Assembly (NCBI GenBank): GCA_021307315.1
Contig: JAJSPD010000010.1
Coordinates: 496,001-560,000, forward strand
DNA length: 64,000 bases
Source: Bisporella sp. PMI_857
Lineage: Eukaryota; Ascomycota; Leotiomycetes; Helotiales; Helotiaceae
Reading direction: 5' to 3'
Both the position numbers and the translations under genes were made by a program. Below are positions 47,368 to 60,692 of this stretch, piece after piece. Positions within the stretch are counted from its first letter, which is position 1. Each line of letters begins with the position of its first letter. The notes under the pieces are model-generated. The model ran no database searches. It was given only the letters and a program-made list of their open reading frames with translations, and was not told the origin of the DNA.

Positions 47368-48322
47368 AATAGTAATATTTTAGCCGGATTTTTTCTCCCA
47401 CAGGCCGTAGATAGATATATTGGGCAAATAATCTTAAAGATATCAACCACTTGAATGTTAGCTGCTTCTTCAGTGAAGAAAGCAAATGCTGCCCATAACA
47501 GCCTGCTCTTTTTAAAAAAATAAAAAACAACTCTCATCACCTGTCTGCATATCATGAGTCCTAAATCCCGAAGGGTGAATAATTATCTTGCAAGTTGAAT
47601 AATATTACGAATCACACCCTGGCGAAATGTGAACGGTCGTCTTCGGCGGGATTCGGCTGGAGAACTCCTCTCCATTGTCAAATATGCTCTTTGCAATCAT
47701 TTCATCGATTTACAACTTGAAGTTAGCGGTATCTGAATCACAGCGTCCACTATTGGTCAACTGTGCGGAAATTCCGAGATGTAACATGAAACATGCTAAC
47801 CTCCATCAGTATCAAACAATAACATTCGCAGCCAGAAGCCAAAGCAAAAGATATCTCTAAAACTTGAGATAAATATTGGGTAGTTGCTCTTAGTATCACC
47901 ACCGCAATCTAAGTAGTTAACAAACTAATCAACTCTGGTTAACTATCCATTGTCTGTTTTTTCATGTATCGTAAAATAGATGTCGACTATCAATATAGTA
48001 GTCACTGTTTAAAGTATTATGAGAATCATAGATATAGAGATATTAAAGTCTCGCTTTTGTAATGCAAAATAGTAGTAATATGCAGCATTACTTGCAATCT
48101 CAAGGATACATACAACATCCCGCCACTCTTGCAATGCTACTGTTTTCTTTTCTAATATCTTCTCTTTAATTGCAAAACTGTAGAGATAGGTTCTAAGCGG
48201 TGACCTATTCCCGCTAATGTCTTTCTAGTAATCCTGACCAAGCGAAGTTCAGATCTTGGTGAAGCAAGCGGTCACCTCATGATGTTAAATGTTTCGTACA
48301 AGGACATGCGCATATCTTCTGG
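47368..48322. other. spacer between the tandem orphan copies
   Basis: About 950 bases, AT-rich, no gene supported. Confidence 0.4.
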
Positions 48323-49192
48323 CTACCTTAGACAGGAGAGGAAGCCTAGCCTTGTCTTAGCTGTTGCTCCCATAGGCTCGTTGGACGGCATAACTAGGTC
48401 CACCGTAACTGTTTGGGACTCCGAACTTGCAAAATTCTCCGCATATCCAACGCTACTAGGATGAGGCTCAGAAAGTTCATCAGACACAGCCGGATTCTCA
48501 AAACACAGTTTCTCAGCCTCCAAGAGAAACCATACTGCAACATCATTGGAAAAGTACGAGTTTGGATCGTGAAGCCGGCAGGTCTTGGCTTTATCCCAAC
48601 CCTGCGTAGTGTCATATTCCACTGTATTGCTCGTCTGTCCGCTTGCTGTTGAGTGGGTAGGCTCGTTATATTCTCCCAAGCTACCCTGCACCAATCGGGC
48701 CACAATAGCTTTCTGAAATGTCTGCGTCAGACCTGCAAAATTATTTTCGAAATTGCACTTGATGAACCATTCAGGATGGAACCTCGCGATCTTCCATAGG
48801 TTCACTGCCTCTTTCTGAAAGACAATCAGTAAGTAACGTAAGTTTAGGGTATATACGTTGAAACGACGGAAGTCCTAGAAGAAGGAAAAAAGAAAGGAAA
48901 GTAAATAGAAACTCTCCAAACTCACCATCATGCAACCAATCAAGTCAAAGGATTTTTCGTTCTCGCCGTCAATGGCTTTCGTAATATCCTCCCTAGTCCA
49001 CTTAATTATCCGATCTAACGACTCATCGTGCTTAACCTGGCAATATCCGCAAATTCCTCGCTTGCTCACATTATCTCCATTTATGCGGACAGAGTTACAT
49101 GGTTCTTCATTCTTGGACCGTTGACATAGTTCATAGCTGTTACTCTTCACATAGTGGAAGCATGCGTGGACAGTTTGTGGTAGGATACACAT
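48323..49192 (-). CDS. unrecognised Cys-rich protein, tandem copy B
   Basis: Minus-strand exons 49192-48926 and 48814-48323 give 252 residues. The frame is open upstream to 49327, but the ATG at 49192 gives MCILPQ, aligning with MCIEVI of copy A. Shared blocks with A are CGYC (A: YCKDC), RIIKWTREDITKAIDGENEK (A: DILSWSDEEVKDKLDTKDEK), DLIGCMM before the intron (A: DLFGSMM), EYDTTQGWDKAKTCRLHDP (A: HYDTKFGWARSRTVQDPQ) and SNDVAVWFLLEAE (A: ENDIAMWFMLKAQ). The C-terminal extension after this block is unrelated to A. Identity between the copies is low, so the duplication is old or the sequences diverge quickly. No known domain is recognised. Confidence 0.7.
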
Positions 49193-52100
49193 GATCGATA
49201 TAATTGTGAGCGCACCTTTTGAGCGGGTACGTTTGGGGCAAGGAAATGGCGGTATGTATGTAGTTTGTATACAAGTCTTGAATAGAGTCCTCTGGATATA
49301 ACGCCTGTGAAGTAAGGATATGGCCAACTAGCACGGACTGGCCGCCCCATTTATCAAAAAGCACGGTGTTCCCTCTATCCACCATGAGTCCTGAAAACCT
49401 TGCCCGTGAGTCATTTCGTAAGTTACATATGATCATTTGCGCATCGGGAATCACTACTCTGCAATCTAGAGAATTTTGCTTTGCAGTAATTTCCACATCA
49501 TACAGTCATCTCTTATCCTAAATTCAAGAGATCATCCTACAAACTTGGCTATTCATTGAACTCATAAAAATATGCTATCTATGGCTAAATTTTCGCCCAA
49601 GGGGGCGCCGAGTGCTCGTATTTCTGAATGCTTGGAGCCGAATTACGATGCACGATCACAACATCTTCTGCCTGTGCTGAATGGATCAGGGGGCCACAAA
49701 GAGGCAGCAAGTAGTTAGAGTATGTATTGAAGACACCAACCTCCATGATCGAAAAGCCTGGAAAGGTGCAAATTCCGTTCCAATCAATGGCTACATCGAA
49801 TCTAAATGACCTTGTTGTAAATCTCAGCCACATCATAAATTAAAACCATAATCGAAATTGTGCTTGACTAGTCATAAATCAGTATCCTCCTACAGAAGCT
49901 ACTTGCACAGCATATCACAATACAAAGGTTATGCGTCCCAAGAATTTGCAGAAAAGCTGCTTGCGGTTTCTTATGGCTTCCAAGTATATCCTATCCTATC
50001 ACATCTTAAACGTCGTGGCTCCAGTATTTCCGATCAGGCATGAATTGAAACATTAAAACCCCTTATTTTTCTTTCCGCAAGTATATAAAAGGCATTATCC
50101 GGTGTCCTCATCAAATCAACACCCTCCACCAAGCTCCAACCCTTTCCTCACCTATTTCCATGGTCTAACCCAAGATAACCCATACCGTCCGTATAAGCCT
50201 TATCAAACCTTGGACTTCCCATCCGATCCCTCAACCTGCCCCTAACCATCTCCGCAACCAGCCAAACCAAAAGACGCACAGGCGCCTCCCTAAGCATTCG
50301 CGTATTCCGTTCCCCAACATCCGCTGATCATACGGTCCCGTACGTATACACGCCATAGACACGACGATAAAACAGCCTAACCAGCGCTTGCGAGCAGGAA
50401 TCCTCCTCCGTATGCCAGCGGAAGCAGCCTTACATGTGCTCCGCCCGCTAAGCCTGCATACCGAGAAATACGAGCTCTAGAAACGAGCCTCGCATGTTGC
50501 AGGTGTTCAGACGCACAACCACGCGCGAAAAGCACCCGCAGGTTCGTTCGTTTTGCATACACGCATACCCGCCAACACCTACGAAGAAATGGAAGGGCGA
50601 TAGAAACGCAAGATAGGAATCCGTGGCTTAGGGCCGCGGGGTTTTGGACATGAGGAAGGGGGCATCACAGGGGAATGACACCCGCGTAGATATGCCAGGG
50701 GCGTGATTTTTCTCGTGATGTTCTCAAGCATGACGGATATGACATTTTACGCCAGGCAGCATCGGCGTATTTGAACTTTCGCGTCGAACCTAACCACGAC
50801 AAGATCTAACACCTGTTATACAACCGACATAGCAGCCAAAAAAACAGCAGCAAAAGAACGATAAACAAAGAAAAAACGGCCAACTGTAACCAGCGGTTCG
50901 AGCTAAGACAACGGCAAGGCAGTTTCACCCATCTCCAAACCTCCTCTAACCCCCAAACCAGACATACCAAACCAAGCGTTGAATACATACAACCTCCACT
51001 TCACATTTGCTCTTCATGCGGCGATACGAAGCTGCTACATTCTCTAACCCTCCAGTGAAGAATATACTTGCTCTTATACCCTGTAGCGAGAGATAAGTCG
51101 GACACGAGCCCTCGACAGGTGCGGTTTTACGTGTTTTGGAATCAGGGGAGGGTTAGTGATGGGGACGCATATATCTAGGTTAAAAGATGGTGCATGAGCT
51201 GCTTCTGTTATATATACAAACATGCATATCTTTTTCACTGGAAGTGATATAACGTTATATGTAAACCGGGATAAAAGGTGTCGGTATATCAACCGTCGTT
51301 GCTGAGGCTGGTTGTATTACATCTTGCACTGCAGGTTCTGGTTTCGGGCACAAAATATGGGATGGATATCAGGCACAAAAGAGAATATATATTTAGTTGT
51401 GTGGCATTGTTGTATAAGGCTAGATGCAAGACCCTTAAGTGATTTTGGAGCCCACGTAACTCCCTACCATTCCCTCAATAATGGCAGAATGACGGCTCGA
51501 GCCCCCCTGCGGGTAGCCTCCAGGAAGATGATAAATATTAGCAGGCACTTGCCATTTTATATGCTATATATGAAAATAAGGGGAGAGGATCAAGGAGGAA
51601 TTCATGCATATAATATGCAAAAGTTGGAAATACGTGGAGAATGTTTAAATCTTCAAGAAAAGTTAGAACGTAAGGAGAGCATATAGGAGACCACCTCACA
51701 AAGCTTAAAGATTTAGGTCTAATCTTTAGCGACGGGTGGTATATGGAAGAGTAATTCTCGAGTATATGCTTTTAAAAATGCCACCATCCACAATTATAAA
51801 AAAGATACTCTGCCTTCAACTACTGGTCCCAACCAATGAGGTTCCCGTGCTAGATATCCCAACATCTTTGACGATATGGGAATGTGGAAATTAGGCAATA
51901 AAGCTGGCGTTAACAATATCCAAATTACAACAATAAAACTATTCCCTTTTCGGTACCAATATCATGCTGAATCACATGCTCGCAAGAATCAAGTATGATG
52001 CATCCAGAGGTGCCTATGAGCCATGAGCTCGGTGCTGGATCGTCGTTTACCTGGGGCTGTACCAGGCCGAGTATCCAATTCTGTGGTGATTGGATAGCGA

Positions 52101-55100
52101 AAGAAAACCTCTTTCATGGAGTGTTTCTTCAATCTGATTGCAGGGCGAGAGACGTCAGCCGGGTCAATCCTTTCCGTGGTGAGCCCAGGCAGAGAAATTG
52201 TGAGTCATATGGAGAAGAGTGAGGCTGACTATTGCCTTATCTTAACCTGCACATTGGGTGTGGAACGATGGTGTTCTGTAAATCAGAGGGTGGTCTAGCA
52301 GCATATTAGCAGTGGATAAGCTGTGCATGCGGCCAAAGGCTAGAGCCAGCTACCATATGATTGATGATATTGCCTCCATATAATAAAAAGAATTAATGGC
52401 AAGCTTAGGTGGAATATTCCATGGCAAGAACCCCAGTGCTAGATGCCTACACTTTGGAGTTTCCTGTTTGAGCGATTCTTGAATTTGCCATCAGGTATTA
52501 TCCAATGCTGACAAATACTTGCGGAATGCGATAGATGGCCAGAGATCAGTCATAAAACAACAGAACAAGTCACGGACATAGTTTATAGAAAATCGGAGAT
52601 AAGTCTCTACATCCGTCACATGGAATTTGATGGTATATGAGGCAACATCCACATTGCCACTGCGCTTTTGATATTGCCACACGTGACTCACTGATAGGCA
52701 GTTGCGATAGATGCGTATTCGTTTCAAAAGCATTCAGATCACAAATGTGAGTCAAAATCAAAATGCCGATTGAAGATGAACACGGCTCGACCAATTCATG
52801 AGTGGTTTGCTGGGCTGTCATCTGAACGATGATATCAGGAAGCCGCCCCGTGAATGTCTCACGAGGCTGAACCTCAACCCTCTATCACATTTGCGACCGC
52901 ACTGGCCATTGGGTGAGTATTGCTTTAAGCGCGCCTTATGTGAGGAGTTAATGGGCATGTTCCAGCCTTTCCAGGTTCATAGCAAAGGGCAAGTCGGTCT
53001 GTGCTGCCTCAACAGGAAGCCAATTTTGAATTTTTTTGGGAGTGAGGCACACTCATGCCATCAAAGGTCTTTTTTTCCCCCAAATGTTAGGAAAACCGGA
53101 GAAGCAGTGCGTAGCAGCATCAAGAACATGTAAACAGCCCCCTCCGCCCTAAAAAAAAAAACACCGTTTGCACGTCATCCCGCATATGATCCTCCTGCAA
53201 TGCTGGAACACGTGTGAGTACACCGCTTCCTTCAGGAAGAGTTGTTTACATGAAAAAAGGGCATTTGAATGGAAAGAAGTCATGTTGGTGAAGATAGCGT
53301 TATTGTGTTAGTGCAGTACACATCGTAGTTTTGTGGTATCACAGGCGGCATGGACGAAATGGTGCATTAGCGTGGGCATCAGGGTTGCATCTGGCTGAAG
53401 GTGCAGCCAATCTGTGCAGTACAGGCGGGAAGGGAGCGCCGACTAATGTAGCGTATGGAGCGGAAGTGAAAAAGCAGGCTGGGTGCTTGGCCTTGTACAA
53501 CGTGGTGGGAACACCTGCATCTCTATCTTTCCCCCACCAATCATTCTCATTGCGCATGCAGAAGGCTGGCCACTCAGCCATCGTCACTGGATTTTGCAAT
53601 GCAAACAAACACCTGAAGGAGGGGTTTTGGGTAGCAAGAAGGAAGAATTGACGTATCGGTGTAGGTGACTACCGTACGAGTGACTCAGAAGTACCCTGAC
53701 TCCTGTAGGAGGGAGTCCTTTGCGGCGTAATATTGAAGTGAAAATTCTGCAAATTGAGGACAAGGAGGAAGCTGGTCAAAGATGGCAAGACGGGTGAGCC
53801 AAAGAACCGGCAGAATTATGGTTGATTGTCCCATTTAGGCTTGAGTGCCGGTGGTGGACATGGGACGAGGAAACGGCGGAGGTTGGCAGAAAAATGGAAA
53901 ACCAGGGGGGTTGAGTGAGGGGTGAAAGGGGGGGTGGTTCTCCCTTTTTTTACTTACTCTTGCAGGGAACCAGGCCTGTTCGTCATGTTTGCAGCCTCCA
54001 GCAGGGGGGGGGGGAAGAAAGAGGGGCTGTATCCTGTACAATCTATGGTAGATGAAAAAAATGAGACCCGAACCAGCGGGATGCGAATGAGGGGGGAGGG
54101 AGGGGGTTTTAGGGTATTCTCCTACAGCCTATAGTATCATCGCTGGGGACCACTAAACTGTATAGTACTGTACTTACGAAGTACCCCTCCCCCCCCTATA
54201 ACCTCCAGAATCACAAACATTCACCACACATTAGATCCCGAGAGGCATGCCGCTCTCCCGTGCAGTAGGCTATCGCCGAATTCCAGCGTCCCGAGTATTT
54301 TATTTTGTTTTTTGATCGCTGGCGCAAACCTAAGTCCAGCATACGGTACAAATCGATCACCAGCCGCAAATGCTCGTGTACCGCGTCCTTGCACATGCGA
54401 AAAGTCTGGATGGCGGGCGTGGTGTCGGGAGTACTCCTAGGATGATTGGATCCGCGTATTCGGTCGCTTCTAGGGCTACGATGAGTGGTGGTGCAGATAT
54501 CTAGCATCAACCACAATCAAGCAGCCGTTTTCTGACACTAAGTAGGTAACGCAGCCATATCGCCTTCTTATTTGTCCGAAAGATGGTAATGTGAGCGATA
54601 GAATGGCCGAGAAGGAATGGATAGGAGTGAAGAAACAAACAAGGGATAGACAGCCAGGATGACTCGCCCTTCCGTGAAAAAGAACGCCATCGGTTGGAGT
54701 GTGTGAGAGAGATAATATAGAGAGTGCTACCATTTAGTAGAACCGAATCCTCTCCCTCCCCCCCCTTCTCAATGGATAAGTAGGATTTGGTGAACCATGG
54801 TGAGGGAAAAAGCAAGCCAGGTGAGCATGAAGCGCGGTTCGCATTGCTCTGCTTCGGTGAATTCGCTTTCCGGGGGGCGCATAGATTTCAACGGCGGCGC
54901 ACGATAGAGTGATAGTGATATCGGGATCCCCAGCACAAGATCCTGTGACCATGACCATAGACGATTGTTTTTCTTGGAATCGTCGCATCCAAGTTTAGAT
55001 ATAATAATACCTACCACAGCGCTGCACGCTGCTGCGCAGTCTTAAAAATACTCTTTGGTAGTGCGTGTGTGTGCTTCATCGTGACACCACCCTCTCGAAT

Positions 55101-56740
55101 GCAGCTTACTCACCACCATCTCCAAGCCTGGTCCTCACTCAAGTACCTGTTCACGCAAACATCCCTCCTAGAGTGGCCGACGCGACTCAAGGGCGAGAGT
55201 TGAGTTTAGACCTGACTTGGTTCAACGGAGGCGAGGCGCTTGGTCCTCTCATACATACTTACGCTCCTACTCCCTTTTCTTTCTTTTCTTTCCAGCTACA
55301 ACAAATAATCTTTCGGTCCCCTCAAAGCGTACAGGCTATTCGCTCTTCTATCAATCCTGTGCTGGCCAGTCTGAGTGATCGCATCGTCTTCATCAATGCG
55401 ATTCGATGGCTCCACCATGAATTGACCTTGCCACGCTGAAAGATTCAGGTCACGCTCGGGACACGACTCATCGTCACTCATTATTCGCATTCCTCTGCGC
55501 ATACAATAGTGACTCAATTGCCTTCAAAAGAAACGGGACAGGATCAAATACGTCAGTCAAACGGTCGACCGTCCATCTCGACAGAGAGAGAGAGAGAGGG
55601 TGGAGTAAATTGCATGCTAATCCTAATATCCTGGAACCTCGTTCCTGGGTCTCCATCATCGTCACCTTTTGCGGCTCGGCCGGGATATCAACACCACTTC
55701 CCCGTTCCAGGCCAGAAAGTTAAGAGAAACCGTGCCACCGTTGGAAAGGAGAGAAAAAAAAAAGACAAAACCCTCCGTGAGTCCAGGGGGGTTTTCGATC
55801 TTTTGTCTTGAATCAATCTCGCTTGTCATGGTTCCGCACCGCACAGGCTGTTGCTTTTGACCGATACCCTACGGTTTCAGGGGGTTGGCTGCCGTTGCAC
55901 CAAACCCGAGATTTCTCTGGACAGAATTCTCCAATTATTCTCGTACTCCTTCTTTCTGTAAGAGCCCCCAGTCTCCTTCATCTTCCTTCTCTGGTCCTGT
56001 TGTTACTGCGTCTTCCTTCACTAGAAAACGCGATATTCCATACGGTCCCTAGTGGTACCACCTGATCAAGGACTCATCCTCCTCGGTCCGCTCTGCTCTC
56101 TGCAAATAATATAGTTTGATTCATCGCTGGATCTGGATATTATTTTACTTTGAGTCACCGCCTTTCGTGATTTGGGCTCGAACAATTAAAGCACATTCCA
56201 CCACCCCCTGGCCAGAGCCCCTTAAGCACGACGCTATTATTGGGGATATTTCTAGTAATTCGGTGGCTGACAGCACCAAGCCCCCCTGCCCAGGACAACG
56301 CACAACCTGAGAGTCCCATCCGAGGGAATTTCCACACACAAGGAACTTTAAATAAGTGTCCGCTCCCAACCTCGACACTTTTTTCGCCTCTTGACCATTC
56401 CCAAGGAATATTCGATCCCCAAAACCGTTATTCAAACGACGCTTACAAATCTCTGACGAGCCGGATTCTTGATAGTCCAGCTCATTCTCGAAACTTCCGG
56501 TAGTCGATATCACTTCGACTCCAACACCTCCAGATACCTCCGCCGTGAGATATCGCCAGGCCAGTTCTTGACATGTACGGATCAACTACAAAGGTTTCCC
56601 TTCCTTCTCGTACCGACTACATACCACGGTGACTTCCTGGTCACGCTCTCCGTGCCTCGTTCTAAGGCGCGTTCGACCTTTTTTTTCTCTCTTTCTTTTT
56701 GTTTACGGGTGTCATTGAGGACATCGCAAGAGTAGGAATC
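49193..56740. other. 7.5-kb gene-poor region
   Basis: No frame here has family features, and the longest (about 124 codons at 51312 and 55065) look random. Minus-strand frames at 49140-49496 and 49585-49836 just upstream of orphan copy B may be worn coding sequence. There is a (GA)n tract at about 55580-55600 and G-runs near 54005-54015. The last 100 bases before 56741 are rich in T and C, as expected for a fungal transcription start and leader of the gp1-like gene; a long leader with upstream ATGs is possible. Confidence 0.4.
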
Positions 56741-57904
56741 ATGAACACCTTTTCACCCTACAGCACGCCTCCTGGACATCACCCAGGAGCCTATTACCCT
56801 TTCAGCCCAACTCCTTCTCCAGCTGGATCCCCTCATGGAGGCCACTATGGGTTTTCACGACCGACATCACGACAACATACACGACACACAAGTACCGGGG
56901 ATGCATATGGATATTCCTCACCTCGGGGGAATTTCTCACCCAGGTTCAATTCAAGCGGACATTATGCGACTGCTGCCAATGTGAGTCGAAAACAAAGTTC
57001 TTGGTCGATGCCACGTTATGAGGCGAAGAGGCGATATTCTCACTCCTATCGGGCCCCTTATTGGGATCTCGAGGGGGATGACTATGAATATGTAAACTTA
57101 GGCAACTATGGGTACTATACCATGCCAGCGCGGGCGACGAAAACAACTTATAAGTATCGTGGGAAAGGCAGCACTGATCCTTATTCTTACACTCAGGCTC
57201 AAAGTTATTCTTATGACAGAGAAGATTTCAACGAGTCGCCACGCTACGAAACACCTAGGAGACGTCGACAATCAACATCGACGCCACAACGCCCATCATC
57301 AAGGGGCCAAACCACAACACCAAAGAAGCCGCCGCCACCACCGAAGGCGACCGAAGCGGACGCGCGCAAGCACCGCATACCTGCAGGGTACTCACTCAAA
57401 AATTGGGATCCGTCAGAAGAACCGATAATGCTGCTAGGAAGTGTTTTCGACGCGAACAGTCTCGGAAAATGGATTTACGATTGGACAGTATATCACCATG
57501 GTCCTGCAACACCTATCGCGGACATGGCAGGAGAGCTTTGGCTGCTGCTTATTCAATTAGCAGGTAAGGTCAAGCGCGCAGAAGAATGTATGCCGCGCAT
57601 CAGGCAGAAGGAGAATAGAGAGATGGTGGATGATTTTATAGAATCAGGGGAGCGTCTCACGACCAAATTGAAGAAGTTATTAAAGGCGTGCGAGACGCCA
57701 ATGTTGAAGGCTGGCAAGAAGAGTAGCAAGGATCCCTCACAATTAGGGAAGAACGCTGGCACCGAATTCGTCGACTCCATTTTTGGACGCGATCGCCAAC
57801 TTGAGGCCACCGAGAAGTTCATGGCCTCGATCCGACTCTGGAATCTCAGATTCGACGCCAATTGCGAGGACATTCTTCGCAACCCAGGACAACACGATGT
57901 CTAG
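56741..57904 (+). CDS. gp1-like disordered N-terminal protein
   Basis: A single exon of 387 codons from the ATG at 56741; the open frame extends a little upstream but the leader there is T/C-rich. Residues 1-225 are low-complexity, rich in Tyr, Ser, Pro and Gly (SPTPSPAGSPHGGHYGF, a PKKPPPPPKA run), and predicted to be disordered. From about residue 230 a helical domain begins: IPAGYSLKNWDPSEEPIMLL, FDANSLGKWIYDWTVYHHG, then GELWLLLIQLAGKVKRAEEC. This combination is widely labelled 'vegetative cell wall protein gp1' in ascomycete genomes, although it has no signal peptide and is probably an intracellular protein. The role is unknown. It appears intact. Confidence 0.85.
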   Translation: MNTFSPYSTPPGHHPGAYYPFSPTPSPAGSPHGGHYGFSRPTSRQHTRHTSTGDAYGYSSPRGNFSPRFNSSGHYATAANVSRKQSSWSMPRYEAKRRYSHSYRAPYWDLEGDDYEYVNLGNYGYYTMPARATKTTYKYRGKGSTDPYSYTQAQSYSYDREDFNESPRYETPRRRRQSTSTPQRPSSRGQTTTPKKPPPPPKATEADARKHRIPAGYSLKNWDPSEEPIMLLGSVFDANSLGKWIYDWTVYHHGPATPIADMAGELWLLLIQLAGKVKRAEECMPRIRQKENREMVDDFIESGERLTTKLKKLLKACETPMLKAGKKSSKDPSQLGKNAGTEFVDSIFGRDRQLEATEKFMASIRLWNLRFDANCEDILRNPGQHDV

Positions 57905-60692
57905 AATGAAGAATATCAGGACGGAGAGGATCACGAAGCATATACCAGAAGATGCGATGCGGCGGCTACGTTTGCTTTTTCTTTCTTTTGCATCTTACGT
58001 ACCACGATGATACCCCGTTCTTTACAGTCCACGGCGGTGCAATGCATACATGTAAGAATAATATAAAGGTGGATACAAGGGGCAACCCGTCTTTCCCGGT
58101 CAGTCTGGCATTGGGCGGTCACCAACAAAGATCACGCATATGGAAATTGGCAAGGAAGGAAAAGTTTGGTTTACAGTTTTGTGTTTTTTTCGTGGGCAGC
58201 AGGTTTGCATATCATGGGGAAGGGGTTTTGAGAATCTACATTACGCTATGCATTTTGGTATTTTTTGGAGGTGCACACTGGAGGCTGCACGGCAAAGTGG
58301 GGTTGAACGATTGTAATTGTAGTGTCTGTTTCTTGTTTGGTGGTGGCATATGGGCTGGACGGCGCAAGGATATCTGCTACAGTCGCCCGATCAATTCGTC
58401 TCTATTAGATACCCCAATATTCAAATAAAATTCATATAGCTTATCTTCCTTTCTCAGTTTCATCTATGCAACAACTTCTGTATTCACTCCTCACTAAATC
58501 ATCAATGTTGCATCCCTGTGAAAATTGTGACTCTTCAAATGACTTTCCAAGTTCATTTCCCACAGGCTAATAGCATCCAATATCGTCTCAATAAATTTAG
58601 CTACAAAACAGGCAGCCAAATTAACCTTGCAAACCATTTGTCGCACCCATACACAATATTCCCATCGACCCCTCCTCTCCAGCCCCCCCGAGATGACCTT
58701 CCACACCACATCTATTTTTTTAAAAATGAATTTCTATGATTGGATGTACCAGTCCACCATCTCTGCCATACGTTGCCCTATGGAGCCATACGGCCGTTCT
58801 ACAGGCCAGCAGCACACCAAGTAAGCTGCGTCTTCTGGAAGCCCAAGACTTATGTTGAGCAGGCGATGATGCAGGCAGCGTCGGGGTCCAATGACATAGC
58901 CCACGAGAATACCACATGGGCGTCTTTTCTGCTCCATTTACATCACCAGGTCAAGAAGTTGAAGAATCCTGAACTTTTAGCATCTCCAAGGACAGCAACG
59001 AGCCCTCCTGGCAACAAATAGGAGAATGCTTAGGCAAAGTGCAATATTTTGCGCTTGCCTCTCTCATCTGCTTCTGTGGCTGAGAAGAAGGGGGTAATAC
59101 GAAAGCTGGAAGGGGGATGATTTTTCATGATCTTACAAGCCTGACATAATCAGCATCACCGAGCTGCATTTTATTGTCAAAGCCCCCCCAAGCGCTTCCA
59201 TTTCCCATTTCCAGAAACCATGCGCATCGCCAACGCGCTGACCACATCTTCGCGTCGAGATACGCCAATCACGGCATTTCTCCCTCCTGTACATCATCCT
59301 CTACTCAATATCGATCTCACTCGATTGTTGAGGTGGTGTGTAAGAAAAGTCAAGCTCGCGAGACTGTGCCTCCTATCGACAGTGATTGGTGTTTTGGGAA
59401 CGCGATTTTTGTTTTATCTCTACGTGTAAGGAGTAGGGGAAAGAAATAGGGAGGCTTTGTGTTACCGTACGATGGGCAGACGCCAGAGAATTGGTGGAAG
59501 CAAGGCTCGCTTACATAAGAGGCACGCCAATCTTGTCCCGCTTGGGCCACAAAACGCAATTAACAATCTGCAACGCAAAAAATCCCCCTTTCGCGCAACC
59601 CAGGAAATCCCACACTTGGAACGCATATCCTCCTCAACAAAAAAACTCATATCTACCCATCATCTGTGCGACTCCAAGCTTTTCCAACATCTGTACGCTG
59701 CAGACTCTATTTTCAGTAATTCAGCCAAAGGTGCTAAACGGGAAGTAGGTCGTACAAAGCACTACCCCTCACTCGATAGATAGGGAAGATATCTTAGCCT
59801 CGCATATGCATGCACGCAGCCCTGCAAATGGATAATTTTGGGTTTCTATCGTGAGCTGCGGGCGCTTAGAAGTTGCTTAACTTTCGGATGCTGGCAAGGT
59901 ATCCCTCCCGATTGAGCGTTAATTGCGAGCAAGGCCGGCTGTGTGCGTCGTACTCCAGGAATTTACCGTGTTGCTGCTCCAGATTACGCATTATTGATTT
60001 ACGGGTGGACGGGAAGTTTGGTTTGCTTGTCAGCGCTTATTCCCAGCAAGAGGGAAAGAAGGTACCGGTGCGGTAAACCTGCGGCTGCGTCTACCAACAG
60101 TTGGGAATTTGGGGGCCGAGTTGTATCTGCCACTTACGTGAAGAAAAGGTAGACCCGTGGCCGAGTACGGGACTTGCAGTTAGATAGCTCGATCCGACAG
60201 CGTGGACGGGTATCTTACTCGTCTCCTCTAGAATTAGGCACAACGGAGAGTTGCGCGAGGCTGTCTGGCTTATGAGGGACGACACTGTCACGAAGAGCTG
60301 AAGCCCAACGGGGGCTGTACAAAGGAAGCATTGGACAAACTCATACAGCTGCCTACCTGATCACCCTTCTTAGATTCAAGAAGTCTGCTATCATTTCAGG
60401 GTAGTGTACCGTTTCTAGTAGAAAGAGCATCCGGCACTTGAGCGAGTCACTAGTCTGGAAAAGCCGCAGCGTGGTAGGGCTGAATCAACGACAGATATCC
60501 GTTCGCCTATCCTCGCTTGGTCACCTCAACGGCCGACCTGTACTGCGGCTGAAGCTGAGTCTATTGGAACGAGCATTTTGGACAAGGCTGCGTTCTGCCT
60601 GGGCCTTCAAGAAAGATACTTGTTGCTGCCTTATCGCATAGAGGCTCGCTCCAGGAAAATTGGTTCTGCATACCATCAGAGAAGCCTACGCG
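57905..60692. other. gene-poor region, 2.8 kb
   Basis: The 3' flank of the gp1-like gene and the upstream region of the methyltransferase. A plus-strand frame at 58740-59021 (ending SPRTATSPPGNK) is unassigned. No RNA gene was found. Confidence 0.4.

Noticed and set aside
50880..50920. GGTTCGAGC resembling a tRNA T-loop
   Set aside because: No matching stem, anticodon arm or acceptor ends around it.
53331..53651. 106-codon plus-strand frame and its antisense partner
   Set aside because: Both strands open by composition; no motif, no splice partners.
57952..58428. 158-codon plus-strand frame downstream of the gp1-like gene
   Set aside because: Cys/Phe-rich translation typical of T/G-rich 3' UTR; no family features.
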